Assembly: GCF_000499845.2 (NCBI RefSeq)
Contig: NC_023758.2
Location: 8,223,227-8,287,226, forward strand
Direction: 5' to 3'
DNA length: 64,000 bases
Source of the DNA: Phaseolus vulgaris
Taxonomy: Eukaryota; Streptophyta; Magnoliopsida; Fabales; Fabaceae
Within the stretch, counting starts at the first letter, position 1; every line of letters starts with the position of its first letter. The position numbers were made by a program, and so were the translations under genes. Below, in pieces: positions 21,601-33,316 of the stretch. The notes beneath the pieces are model-generated. The model was not told the DNA's origin and made no database searches. It saw only the letters and a list, made by a program, of their open reading frames with translations.

Positions 21601-23577
21601 CCATATTTCCCACAATACAAACATATTATATGTATCATATTTCAAGCCAAACTCCATAAAACATGGGTATGCTTTGAAAATTTAGTAGCACCAACAATGT
21701 TGACTTTAATTGAGTCAGCAAGAGGAAAACTCCATAAAACATGGGTATGCTTTGAAACTTTTGTAGGCCTAGTACTGATATGAGAGAACCTCGAGATAGA
21801 AAATTCAAATATACCATTATACATAGATTTATTATAAGAATTACCTAACATTCTAATGTAGCTCTTAATAGAATCAATGGCAAAATGGGTATTAATCTCT
21901 TCTTGAAACCTGGAATGGTTCTTCCTCCTCAAAATCATCCAAACCAAAAATGAGATAGCAATAAGTCTGACCAGTTTAACAATAGGGCTCCTAGGAGACT
22001 TAATAAAAAGATATAAGGTCTTCAGAAGAAGAAAAAGTCATCCTAGGGAAAACTTGTTGAAGCCAAGTCGAAACACACATAACATTAGAGCATTAAAAAA
22101 AGATATGAGAAATAGACTCCTCGTGATATTTACATAAAGAACACATAAAGCATAAAAAACACCCTCTATGTTAATCCTCTAGATCATTAGGCAACCTATT
22201 GCGAATGAGTTTCCATAAAACCAAGGTTTTAGCAGGGGAAATGGAAGATGGCCAAATAATATTACCCCAATCACAAATGTTTCCAAGAGCGGAAAAAAAG
22301 GCGAGAATACTTTTGATTTAAAATGAGAACTCCACATGCATCCAATTAGGAACATCCTTCTCTTGAGAAATAGCAATATTCTTCAAACTTGAAACTCAAG
22401 TATATTAGGCAAAGTAGAGGGAAGAGACCAAAATCTCCCATTCCAAGCCTTATAGACTTTAGAAGAAAGCTTAAGCCTATTGGAATAAGGAACACCTGTA
22501 ATGAAGGATAAACATCTAGGAGAGCACCAAAGGTCATTCCAAAAATTAACATTATTCCTTTCCCACGGTCTAAGAAGTTTTTTCAAAGACCACATCATAT
22601 AAATTATTGATACCTGACCATATGGAAAAAGGTATAAAAATAAGAATCTTCTTATATTTATTCTTAAAAAACCTAACTTGCATAAGAGACTAAGGTTTCT
22701 CACTGTAAGCAAAATCCCAAGCTAACTTGAGAAGATAGGCCTTATTTTCAACCTAAAAATTAGTAACCTGGACCACCTTCTGTCTCAGGAGAACAAACTT
22801 TAAACCAATTCACAATGACATAACCTTGGTTGAAGATATTTCTAATCCAAATGAAGTTTTTGACACACTGGTAAATTTATTTAAGCAAACTAACAAGTCA
22901 TTTATAGACATGGAAGTGTAGGAGAGAAATCCAATAATAACAGTATTAACCATATGAATTATACCAGTCATACTCAGAGCTTTACCTTTCCAAGGGGCAA
23001 GTTTAATTCTAATTTTATCTGTAAGCAGCTAAAGAAATTGGGTTTTAGGAGCACCCAAAAAATAGGGGCACCAAGATAAACAAAAGGTATGGTCCCACGA
23101 CTACACTTCAGAATAGACTTAACTTTTCTAACAAAGCTAACATAATCATTAGTAGAGAAAAATTGCTTTTAGCATAGTTAATGTACTAACTCAAAGAAGT
23201 ACAATAAGAATATAAGAACATCACAAGATTAGTTAAAGTTAGTCAACCCTGCAAAAACACAAGGATATCATTTGTATAAAGAACACGAGAAAGAAACTTA
23301 AAGCCTTTTAGACCAACCTTGGGAAATATCTTTTTTGCAGGATATAAGGTGAGAGATCGTTCTACTTAGGACTTCTTCAGTAAGACAAAAAAGGAAATAG
23401 GGAGAGAGGGCTTCCTTGACAAACACCTATACAATAGTGAAAAAACCTAGCCATATAACCATTTAATTTGATAGATATCATAACTAAAGAAAGAATAACC
23501 TGAATCCATTTAGAGAAGGTTTCATGAAAACCAAATAGCTTAGGGACCAACTACAAGAAATCCTTGCTCCCATCCAC
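21601..23577 (-). pseudogene. LINE ORF2, 3' part: RT, zinc-binding domain, RNase H start
   Basis: Read on the minus strand from 23577: RT motifs resembling FGFHETFSKWIQVI, GVCQGSPLSPYFLFCLTEEVLSR, then the linker WERNNVNFWNDLWCSPRC (22.5 kb), a zf-RVT-like region (22.2 kb), and after 21950 a linker (MILRRKNHSRFQEEIN) leading to an RNase H start (KVNIVGAT). This is the L1-type plant LINE order with a C-terminal RNase H. Stops and frameshifts are frequent. Its 5' part continues at 33317-34545, so the Tat element split it. A block CCATAAAACATGGGTATGCTTTGAAA is duplicated in tandem 80 bases apart (21655, 21735). Confidence 0.72.
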
Positions 23578-23894
23578 AGCGTGGGTTCTCGGAGGTTTAC
23601 GAAGTTTTCTGCGTGGTTGTGTGCTGGTGCAACCGTCGTTCACGGTTTGTCTGAATTTCGTTCGGTGAGTTTGCGTTTTGTACCGTTTGTTTGGCTTTCG
23701 ATCGGTGGAGTGAGGTCTTCTGTTGCTTGCGCGCAATCTGTTTGGTGGAAGTTCGAGTTCTTTCGCTTGTTTGGTTGTCCACGGGAAAACGGTGGTTTTT
23801 GGTGAAGTTGTGGTTTTCTTCGAAGGTTTGCGGTGTTCTTGAGTTCTTGCGCAGTTCTTAAGTTTTCTCCGATTGATCGCTGATTCGATCGTGG

Positions 23895-24695
23895 TTGAAG
23901 TGTTGTTTGCTGTATTCCTGTGGTTCGCTGAAGTTAATGAGAAAAATGAGAAGCAATCGTTCCAGTCCCGTGGCGCTTGTCGCTGCTGAAGGCGACGCCG
24001 CCATGACCATGGCGCAGATGGCAGAAATGATGCGTTCGTTGCAGGCAACTGTGGAAGCCTCGCGCGTAGAGCAGGCGAGGATACATGAGGACCTGGTCGC
24101 CTCTCGCGCCAGGAACGAGGAGCTCAGCAAGGTAACTGAGGAGCTGCGTCGAGCTCTTCAGGAGCAGCAAGGACGTTCTTCTGCTGAAGAGGTGGCGCCG
24201 TCGACGCCACCTCGTGTTTTCCCAATGCCTTTTGTTCAGGCGATTACCAACACGCCTATTCCCACGAGCGTGGTTCCGGTTAAGGCTGTCTTTACCGGCG
24301 TGGAGGATCCAGAGGCTCATCTGACCACGTTCCACACGCAGATGATGCTGTCGGGAGGGTCAGACGCCGTCTACTGCAAGATGTTCGTGAGTACGCTCCA
24401 GGGAACGGCGATGGAGTGGTTTGTGAGCCTGCCTAACGGCCACATAACCAATTTTCAACAATTCTCAAAGATCTTCGTTGAACAGTACATCGTGAATAAG
24501 GCACCGCCCAGGGTGTCTTATGATCTGTTTGATATAAGGCAGTACCATGGGGAGTCCCTCAGAGACTACCTCAATCGCTTCGGAGCGCAGATGGTCAGAT
24601 CGCCGGCCAAGGATGAAGAAATGCTGGCCTGGAGGAGGAAGAGGCGCGGAATCGCCCCGAGGAAGCAAGGGAACAGGGAATTGCCAGGGCGGTGA
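23895..24695 (+). pseudogene. gag: Tat element gag, truncated
   Basis: The native start is probably an internal Met (MRSNRSSPVAL or near). A coiled coil (MAEMMRSLQATVEASRVEQ ... ELRRALQEQQ) precedes the retrotransposon-gag domain: FTGVEDPEAHLTTFHTQM, GTAMEWFVSLPNGHITNFQQF, YHGESLRDYLNRFGAQ. Right after AKDEEMLAW (about 24640) the family sequence is lost and an unrelated short tail ends the frame. The rest of gag, any zinc knuckle and the whole protease are missing, pointing to one internal deletion joining gag to the RT region. Confidence 0.82.
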
Positions 24696-25981
24696 TCGCC
24701 AGAGAATCCAGGCCCAAACCTGTTGAGCAGTGGCTCGAGAAGGAGATCGGAGGGAAAATCTTCAAGCTCGAAAGATCTCTAGAGGTCGATCTCCAGGACC
24801 AGATCGCCAAGGTGATTGAGCGGCATCTGGACGCGTTTGCTTGGTCCGCTTCGGACATGCCCGGGATCGATCCCGACTTCTTGTGCCATCATCTGGCGAT
24901 GGACAACATGGTGAGACCGGTGCGACAAAGGAGAAGAAAATTCAATGAGGAGAGGAGGCAGGTGATCAGGGACGAAACACATAAACTCCTCGTTGCAGGC
25001 CACATCAGGGAAGTCCAGTACCCTGAATGGTTGGCAAATGTCGTACTGGTGAAGAAGAGTAACGGGAAATGGCGCATGTGCGTCGATTTCACCGATCTGA
25101 ACAAAGCTTGCCCAAAGGATTCGTATCCTTTACCAAACATTGATGCCCTGGTTGATAGTGCTGCAGGGTGCAAGCTGCTGAGTTTCCTGGATGCCTTCTC
25201 GGGCTATAATCAGATCAAGATGCATCCCATGGATGAAGAAAAAACAGCCTTCATGACGGAGAGGTCGTGCTACTGCTATAAGGTGATGCCGTTTGGGCTG
25301 AAGAACGCGGGGGCCACGTACCAGAGGTTGATGGATCGAGTACTTGCCCCAATGCTGGGAAGGAACGTGCAAGCCTACGTCGATGACATGGTCGTGACCT
25401 CGCAGGAGAAAAGCAAGCACGTTGCGGACTTGGAAGAATTGTTCACGACGATCGCCAAGTTCAAGTTAAAGCTCAACCCGGAGAAATGCATTTTCGGCGT
25501 GGAGGCTGGAAAGTTTTTGGGTTTTCTCTTGACTGAAAGGGGGATAGAAGCTAACCCAGACAAGTGTGCCGCCATCTTGGCGATGAGAAGCCCGGCTACG
25601 GTGAAAGAAGTCCAGCAGCTAACAGGTCGGATGGCAGCCCTATCTCGCTTCGTGTCAGCTAGCGGAGAAAAGGGGCATCCCTATTTTCAATGTATGCGGC
25701 GCAATAACAAGTTCGTTTGGACGAAAGAGTGCGAGGAGGCTTTCGTCAAACTAAAAGAGTATCTGGCGAGCCCGCCGGTTCTGTGCAAACCGCTGGCGGG
25801 AACCCCTCTCAGGCTGTATTTCGCTGTGACTGAGAGGGCGGTGAGTGCGGTGCTCGCCCAGGATCAAGATCAGGCTCAGAAGCCTATTTATTTTGTGAGC
25901 AAGGTGTTGCAGGGCCCAGAAACGAGATATCAGGCCCTGGAGAAGGCTGTGCTGGCTGTGGTGTTTTCGGCGAGGAGTTGA
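24692..25981 (+). pseudogene. pol: Tat element reverse transcriptase and truncated first RNase H
   Basis: Reverse transcriptase with LVKKSNGKWRMCVDFTDLNK, LSFLDAFSGYNQIKMH, VMPFGLKNAGATYQRLMD and the catalytic YVDD (AYVDDMVV). The connection/RNase H part begins (PLRLYFAVTERAVSAVLAQ ... QALEKAVLAVVFSAR) and stops abruptly at TGA 25979-25981. The first RNase H is missing its second half; the sequence jumps to KGQVFADFVVELSSE of the next domain, so a second internal deletion with a frame change is likely. Confidence 0.85.
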
Positions 25982-27882
25982 AGGGGCAAGTCTTTGCAGA
26001 TTTCGTGGTCGAGCTCTCATCAGAGGCGGCGCGGGTTGAAGGAGACGATTTCCGTTGGGTACTTTCGGTGGACGGATCGTCGAACCAGCAGGGCAGCGGT
26101 GCTGGAGACATATTGGAAGGACCCAACGGGGTGCTGATTGAACAATCTTTGAGGTTTGCCTTTAAAGCCAGCAACAATCAAGGAGAGTATGAGGCGCTGA
26201 TCGCCGGGATTTTGCTGGCCAAGGAGATGGGAGCTAGGGTGCTGATGGCTAAGAGTGACTCGCTGCTAGTCACAGGGCAAGTAACAGGCGAGTTCCAGGC
26301 TAAAGATCCACAAATGGCGGCTTACTTGGCGTATGTGCAGGAATTGAAGAGTTCCTTTGCCTCCTTTGAAGTAGTACATGTGCCCAGAGAGCAGAATGCC
26401 CGAGCTGACTTGCTTGCTAAGCTCGCCAGCTCAGGCAAGGGGGGTAGGCAGAGGATGGTGATTCAAGAAACTCTGAAGACGCCGAGGGCATTTGTAGCAG
26501 ATCACCTGGTCCTTCAGATAAGCAGGTCGACGGAGAGAGCAGCGAGAAGCCATAAGTCCTTGACGCAAGAAACTCTGAGATCGCCGAGAGTTAGAGCATG
26601 CCGAGGAGAGAAGGTGGACGTGATGCAGGTCTGCGCCGCCCATGAGCCAGACACTTGGATAACGCAATACAAACGGTGCCTGGCAGATGGCCTCCTCCCG
26701 TTGGATCCGACGGAAGCTAGGAAGGTAAAGAAAAATTCCAGCAAGTATACGTTGATTGATGGCGACCTGTACAGGTTTGGGTTCACTCACCCGCTCCTAG
26801 AATGTATACACGGCGAGAAGTGCACGAGAATTATGGCAGAGCTCCACGAAGGTATATGCGGAAGCCACGTCGGGGGTCGAGCTCTGGCCGCGAGGACTCT
26901 CCGTGCAAGCTACTACTGGCCATCCATGAGAGAAGATTGCAAGAAATATGCTCAATGCTGTAAACAATGCCAGCAGCACGCCGATTGGCATAAGGCATCT
27001 CCCGAGGAGTTGAAGTCGATCTATAGCCCTTGGCCGTTTCATACTTGGGGAATCGACATCCTGGGACCTTTCCCGCTGGCGATCAGGCAAATGAAGTACT
27101 TGGTGGTGGCGATTGAGTATTTCACCAAGTGGATTGAAGCAGAACCAGTGGCCCAGATCACCGCACACAAGATCGAAGGTTTTGTATGGAAGAACATTGT
27201 GTGCCGGTTTGGAGTGCCTAAGCGCCTGGTGTCAGATAATGGGACGCAGTTTGCAAGCCACCTGTTGAAGAAGCTTTGCGAAGGGGTGGGAATTCAACAA
27301 GTGTTTGCATCCGTCGAGCACCCTCAAACAAATGGCCAGGTGGAATCAGCTAATCGGGTGTTGTTGAGAGGTTTGAAGAGAAGGCTTGAGAAAGCCAAGG
27401 GAAGTTGGGCTGAGGAGGTGCCCCGTATAGTCTGGGCGTACCACACCACCGAGCAGTCAGGAACCCATGAGACCCCGTTTAGCTTGGTCTATGGGTGTGA
27501 TGCCATGATTCCGGTGGAGATCCAGGAGAGCTCGCCGAGATTCCAGAACTTCGTAGAGGAAGATTCGAATGAAGAGAGAAGGCTGAACCTGGATCTGCTG
27601 GATGAGGTCAGGGAAGAGGCGAGGTTGAAGGCTGAGGCCGTGAAGAGAAGGGTTGAACGAAGATACAACTCGAAGGTGATGCCAAGGCAGTTTAAAGAGG
27701 GCGACTTGGTGATGAGGAAGGCCCACCAGTACGAGATGGAGAATAAATTGTCACCCAAGTGGACTGGACCGTTCAGAATAACCGAGGCGCTCGGGAACGG
27801 GGCCTACCGCTTAGAGACGCTGGAAGGAGGGGCGATCCCTCGCACCTGGAACGCCACACACCTGAAGTTGTACTATAGTTAA
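25978..27882 (+). pseudogene. pol: Tat element second RNase H and integrase
   Basis: 634-codon frame. Residues about 20-155 are a second, archaeal-like RNase H with its acidic residues in LSVDGSS, NNQGEYEALIAG, KSDSLLV and NARADLLAKLAS. The integrase follows: a zinc-binding domain (HEGICGSHVGGRALAART ... CKQCQQHA), core Asp in WGIDILGPFPLA, Asp in RLVSDNGTQF, Glu in QTNGQVESANR, and a GPF motif in SPKWTGPFRITEAL. It ends RTWNATHLKLYYS. This domain pair is itself undamaged, but has no start of its own in the polyprotein. Confidence 0.87.
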
Positions 27883-29351
27883 GAGCTTTGTAAGTGAAGA
27901 CAAACACAATGTTATATTACAATGTCTCTGTTAAAACAGTTTGAAGGGGGCACTCTTTTTTCCCTAAGGAGGGTTTTTAATGAGGCCACCCAATAAAAGA
28001 AGAGTTTTCGAAGTATAAGGTGTTTTCAGATTGCATGTGTGCTATTTTCAAAAGTTTTGAAGAAAGACCTTGTCATTTGTACATGATTTAAGGCAAGAAA
28101 AGATATATCGCGTGCTTTCTAAAAGGTTTTAAGTCCTCATCGTTTTTCGGCGATTGGAGGCACCAGTTAAGTTTTAAGTCCTCATCGTTTTTTGGCGATT
28201 GGAGGCACCAGTTAAGTTTTCAAAGTCCTCATCGTCTTTCGGCGATCGGAGGCACCAGATGAAAGACCTCAACGCTCTCGCGCGTCCTGAGGCAAGTAAA
28301 AGACCTCCTCGCCGTCGAGCGAGTGCAGGCGAGAAAGAGAAAAAGTCCTCTGTGTTTCTGGGAGCGAGAAGATGTAACTCCTGGGGCAATGTAGAGGCAA
28401 GTTAAAGACCTCCTCGCCGACGAGCGAGTGCAGGCGAGAGAAAGAAAAGGTCCTCAGTGCATCCAGGGGAGAGGAGATGTACACCCTGGGCAAGTTGAGG
28501 CACCAGATAAAGTCCTTATCGCCGTTGTGCGAACTAAGGCCAGTTAAAGACCTCCTCGCCGCCGAGCGAGTGCAGGCGAGAGAAAGAAAAGGTCCTCAGT
28601 GCATCCAGGGGGGAGGAGATGTACACCCTGGGCAAGTTGAGGCACCAGATAAAGTCCTTCTCGCCGTTGAGCGAGTTCAGGCGAGTTAAAAGACCTTCTC
28701 GCTTACGTGCGAGCATAGGCAAGATAAAATCCTTCTCGTCTCGAACGAGTTCAGGTATGGCGAAGAGGGTGGAAGAAGCTTGAAAGGTGGCTAAGGTAGG
28801 TTCGAAGAGAACGCCTAGTCAGCCGGTCTTTTGCTCTGAAGTTCAGGGGGGCAAAGGAAGATCCCAAAGGGCGCTTCTACCCCAGATAAAGAAACGATTG
28901 CCAAAGCATGAGGCTAGGAAAAGCTGATGTTACCAAGAGGTCTTGGCGATCGGGAAGAGTTTAAACGACGGCGAGAAGGTTGAAAGACTTGTTTGATAAA
29001 GCAGGTCGAGTGGGACGTTGTTTGAGCCAATGATTGAGTTACAGTTCGTTGCTTGAAGGGTATTCTTGCAATAAGGTTAGTTGCCTTAAGAGTACAAGTT
29101 GTTTAAAGTGATTATTGCTTAAGTTTGAATTGGCTCGAGGCAGTTACGTCAAAAGTCGCGTTTGCAAAATCACTAAGTTAAATCCGACAAAGTTAAACAT
29201 GCAAAGAAGGTTAAAGCGCTTAAAAGGAGTCAGGGGAGAGAATATCCAAGCCTTGTGATTGAAATGAGTATCTGTTAAAAATACATAGGCGCGAGTTTAT
29301 TACAAGATATATACAAGGGAAATCATAAAGTAGCAGATGAGGTGGAGTTGA
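27883..29351 (+). other. Tat spacer with tandem repeats
   Basis: Between integrase and the antisense gene. It contains a repeat array at 28120-28760: three units of about 40 bases built on AAGTCCTCATCGTTTTTCGG, then longer units (about 106-142 bases apart) with AGACCTCCTCGCCG...CGAGCGAGTGCAGGCGAG and GAGATGTACACCCTGGGCAA. Tandem arrays between integrase and 3' LTR are known in Tat elements. The open frames across it are repeat artefacts. Confidence 0.78.
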
Positions 29352-31944
29352 TTAGTCTTCAGCAGGAACGACCTTTCCATCTACTACTTCGTTGTTCAAC
29401 GACACCATGCTGAGGTCGAGATCGGGGAATAGGCATGCGAATTGTTCCCGAGCGGCTTCGAATCCAGCAGCCAGAATCTGAGCAGAATTTAGCTTAAGTT
29501 CTTCAATTTGCCCTTGAAGTTCTTCAACCTGCTTCTTGAGCTCTTTGTTATGCTGCTCCAGCTCTTCAACCTGCTTTCTGAGTTGTTCGTTGGTCTCTTG
29601 AGCATGGAGAAGGTTGTCAGTAACCTTCTTGGATTCCGTTTGAGCTTGGGCCAACTCAGCAGCCATCTTTCCTTTCTCCTTGTTTGCCTCGGCGAGATCA
29701 GCCATGGCGTCGTCCCTCGCTTTTTCTACTTGCCCAAGTAGCTTCTCGCGGTCGATCGACCTCTGCTCCAGTTTTTGCACCTTGGCGGCGTCAGCTTGAA
29801 TGTGAGCCTCCAGGTCGATCGCCTTGGCGCGAAGAGGCACGATTTTGCTTTCCAACTCGACCTTCTCTTGGGCAAGATCGTGAACTTTGCGGCGAAAGTC
29901 AGCAGCTTCCTTGCGCGCCAGCCTGAGCTCGGTATTCAGGGCATCCTCCACTCGGGAGTGTTCGATTTCTGCGAGCGTCAGGCTGAATGACATTTTCTCC
30001 ACCTCGACCTTCATAGTGCTATTTTCAGTCTTGAGGTTGAAGAGATCGTCTTGAAGCCTCCTGGTGGAGCTCTCCACAGCCCTCGTTATGATCGCGGGGA
30101 TATCCTCTGCTATGGTTTTCAACTTGGCAGTTAGAGGTTCCCACATCCTTGTGACTTCAAGGGAAAGGTTTGCTGCTTGGAGAGGCGCCAGGGGGGCTTG
30201 TTGAGGGTTCTCGCCGCCACCTTCCTTGGCAATATCTTCAGTGGTTGCTTCCTGGCGTGGCGACGCAATCGGGGATTCGGTAATCAGGATTGGAGAGGTA
30301 TGAGCCACCTCATCCCCGATTGGAGCATTTTCTGCAGCTGAAGCGTTTGAAGGGGGGCCCCCTCCAGCTGAGATGTGTGGCGTAGAGGCGCTTGGGGGGT
30401 CCTCCAGGAAATTTGGCTCTTGGGCCTCAGCTGCAGGTGGCGCAGTGGCCAGTGGAATCGCTTGGACTGGAGAGGGAGGAGCCTGTGGCGTTGGCGATGA
30501 TGGAGGAGGAGCAGGCGTCGACGGTGGTGTTGAAGTTGGAAGAGGGGGTGGAGCAGGTGGAGAAGATGGTGCCACCCTCTTCCTTTTCGTAACGAGGCCA
30601 TCCTCTGTGACCTCGTCATCCTCTTCTTCCTCCTCATGGACGATTTGAGGGGCTTTTCGCTTAGGTCTCTTAAGGACCAGTTTCTTGCGCTGGGTGGGTT
30701 CCTTGGGCGGTGATCGCCCATGAACGATGGCCTTCTCGACCGCCGAGTTGGGCACCGTTTGGGAACCGGTCGCCAACCCGTGGTTTCGGGCGAGCGCCTT
30801 CAATTCGGCGAGCATGTTTCTGCCCAACATGTTGTCTGCATGAAACGAAAATGCATGGGTTAGCTCAAAGAAGAAAAAGATAAGTGTATAAGGTAATAAG
30901 CAGCAGAGCAGATATGTGCAGGAAAGGTAAAACCAAAGTCTTGTGCGTATCGCACAAGACGCCCAGAAGCAGTATCAAAGCAACAGTTTGGATGTCCTAA
31001 CCTATTTGGAATTCTAGCTGATCCTCAAAGAATTCGAAGGAGATCAAGGTGGTGGTCAGGAATGTTATATTGGCGTCCGCCACCCTCTTCCAGAAAAGAC
31101 AGAGGTCTCTGTCCAATGCTCCCATGCTATCAGGACTTCTGGGCCTCCTGAAGCAGCTCTTGGACTCCTTTTTCCCCTTGTCCACCCAGTACAAGGGGAA
31201 GCCATCAAGAACGGAGGTGTCCTTGTCGTTTGCACGTACTTGGATGAATTTTCCCTTCCAGTCTTTGTACGATTGCTGGAAGATGGTAAAAATGGATCTC
31301 CCAGCAATCGCATTCAAGCTGACCCACAGGCGGTCTCCTGGGTGCTTGGCCTCGAAAAGGAACAAAAACACGTCCACCGACGCGGGCAACCCCAGGTGGT
31401 CGCATGTTATTTGAAAGGCTCGAACAAACGCCCAGCTGTTGGGGTGAAGCTGGGCGGCAGCAATGTTGAGCTCGGTCAGAAGTTCCCTCTCGAATCGGGT
31501 GAGAGGGAACCTGAGCTTGACCTTCTTGAAGAAAGTTGTATAGACAAAGCAGAAGGGCCCGTCGGCGCTTACTCTGTCATCAGCACACACTGGCAGAGCG
31601 GCGGGGCAAGGCAGCACCATCATCTTCTCGTCGTGCTCCTTGTGAAACGATTGATAGGCCTCGTCCCCCTTAGTCAACCGCAAAACTGCTCCCGCAGTGT
31701 TCATCGACGAGGTCTCCTTCAGAAGGGTTGAGTTAGCCCAGGGGTATAGAGTTTTGAAGTCTGGCAGAGGGACGGGGGCTCCTCCAGCGTTAGATGGAGT
31801 CGCCTGAGCCAGGACAGGTTGGGAAGACGCAGGCCTCACAGCCTGCGAAGACGAAGCGCCACGAACTTGTGTTGGGTCGTGTGCTTGTGAAGGAAGGTTT
31901 CGTGCTGAAGGAGGTGGGTTCGGGGTAATCTTGGTGCGAGTCAT
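29352..31944 (-). CDS. Antisense spliced gene of the Tat element (808 aa)
   Basis: Two minus-strand exons, 31002-31944 and 29352-30835, join across a 166-base intron (donor GTTAGG at 31001, acceptor TTTCATGCAG ending 30836). The frame is kept: exon 1 ends after LEFQI plus one base and exon 2 continues DNMLGRNMLAELKALA. The combined length is 2427 bases including stop. Residues about 60-300 resemble the putative gypsy-type transposon domain (Transposase_28, PF04195-like): VSADGPFCFVYTTFFKKVKL, PNSWAFVRAFQITCDHLG. A Pro/Ser-rich linker and a basic KLVLKRPKRK patch follow, then a long coiled coil (about residues 540-770). Such aORFs are known in Tat/Retand elements, with unproved function. No stop or frameshift was seen. 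Confidence 0.8.
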
Positions 31945-32540
31945 GATAGCAACTGCAAAGGAAGAAGAAAGGAAAAATGATCAGGGGGTTACAGAGGCTG
32001 ACTCGATCATAGAAGGAAGGTGAAAAAAAAACGAACGAATGTATGTTCGTTGCGACGATCGACAAAGCCCTAAGTTACGCAGAAGGAGAAATGGAAAAAC
32101 AACCCACAGCGTATGCACCAGGCAGTTACAGGATGATGCAAATCGGTGAAAATGCAAGGAAACCCAGCAGATGAAGGAAAGTAGTTACCTTTCGATGATC
32201 AGGAAGACGGTGAAGGGAGATGGTGATCTAGAGCGTTGAAGAACGTCGAGAGCTTTCGCAGAAGGAAGTGAGAGCGTTTGCAAGCACGAAGAAAGTGATG
32301 GAACAGTGGAGCGTAATGGGTTTAAGGGTTTTCGAAATGATTTTAGGAAGCGCTAACGGCAGATGAAGAGAGCCGTTGATGAAGCCACGTGTTGAACGAT
32401 GAGTGAAGGGTTTGGTGGAGCGTCAGAGCAGCAGAAAGTACAATCGCTTGGAATTCTGCGTCAGTGCCACGTAGATCGGTGTTAACGAAGGCTCTTTCAG
32501 TCTTTTCGCTAGACAAGTCTTCGCTTAAGACTGGGGGGCT
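31945..32540 (+). other. Spacer between antisense gene and 3' LTR, with polypurine tract
   Basis: It would hold the promoter and leader of the antisense gene. At its right end AAGACTGGGGGGCT (32527-32540) is a polypurine tract directly before the LTR. Confidence 0.55.
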
Positions 32541-33316
32541 TGTGTACCGCCCTGGTGGTCGGGTATGATGACGTGGCATCCTGCTACAGTGTAGGCGTGT
32601 TGACAAGGCGCCAGGTTGGCAGATAGGAAGGAAGTCGGGAGGCACGTGTAGTCGCCAGTTGTTAAGTTGGCGTATTCCGATCGCCAGGTTAAAGATCAAG
32701 TCGCCAGATGTAGATTCAGGCGACCTAGGTATTGGAGATCGCCAGAGCAAGCACATCGCCGAAGATGAAGGAGAAGCAGCAGGTTATGAAGGCGGCCGGC
32801 GAGACCACAGGGAAGGTGTATGAAAACCCCTAACTCGCCAGTTCCAGTAGAGATCGCACTCCTAAGTTAGCTATGCACTGGGCAGTACCATGCATAAGTA
32901 ACTTAGCCAAAATAAGAGTAGAAGCAGCGCCAAGTCAGGGAGCCTCCAGATGATGGCACGTGTACAGTTGGATACGAGCCACGTGTCCAAGTCTGTAACT
33001 GCCAGGAGAGAGGAAGCCACCAGGTATATAAGAGCTCTTAACAAACTTTCTGAGGTACGCACGTTCAGTTCATACACTTTACGCTTGCGAGTGATAGAGC
33101 TGATTGTGAGAGAGGATTTGCACGGTTCTTGTTCTTAGTATTTGGTGATACCGTCACTGACTTGAGCGTCGGAGTGCGATCGGCCGCAGCGGCGCCGTAT
33201 TGTTTCTTTGCAGGTTCTTGAAGTAGATCCCGGAAAGGAACGGAGGTGAGAAGCGGTGCGCACGTCGATCCTTTGACGAGGCATTCTCCAGCGTTCCGGT
33301 CAACAGGCAGGATCAA
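32541..33316 (+). repeat. 3' LTR of the Tat element
   Basis: It begins TGTGTACCGCCCTGG right after the polypurine tract and has a TATA box (GGTATATAAGAG near 33024). It ends near 33316, where LINE sequence resumes; candidate CA ends are at AACAGGCA and GGATCA. No second copy exists in the window, so the exact ends are inferred. Confidence 0.65.

Larger units (their letters stand above)
23578..33316 (+). mobile_element. Tat-type Ty3-gypsy retrotransposon, 5' LTR missing
   Basis: GC-richer than its surroundings. Order: leader, gag, RT, first RNase H (truncated), second RNase H, integrase, a tandem-repeat spacer, a spliced antisense gene, polypurine tract and 3' LTR. The dual RNase H and the antisense ORF are hallmarks of the Tat/Retand group. 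The left end begins directly in leader-like sequence (CACAGCGTGGGTTCTCGG) with no LTR or primer-binding site, so the element is 5'-truncated or recombined. It sits in a LINE. No matching target duplication was found. Confidence 0.85.

Noticed and set aside
24889..27760. Minus-strand frames opposite the Tat pol region
   Set aside because: They lie opposite well-supported RT, RNase H and integrase domains and have no recognisable content.
28174..28722. Arg/Glu- and Ser-rich open frames in both directions in the Tat spacer
   Set aside because: They follow the tandem repeat phase and have no domain.
30373..30648. Gly/Ala-rich plus-strand frame in the Tat element
   Set aside because: It is the complement of the Pro/Ser-rich linker of the antisense gene.
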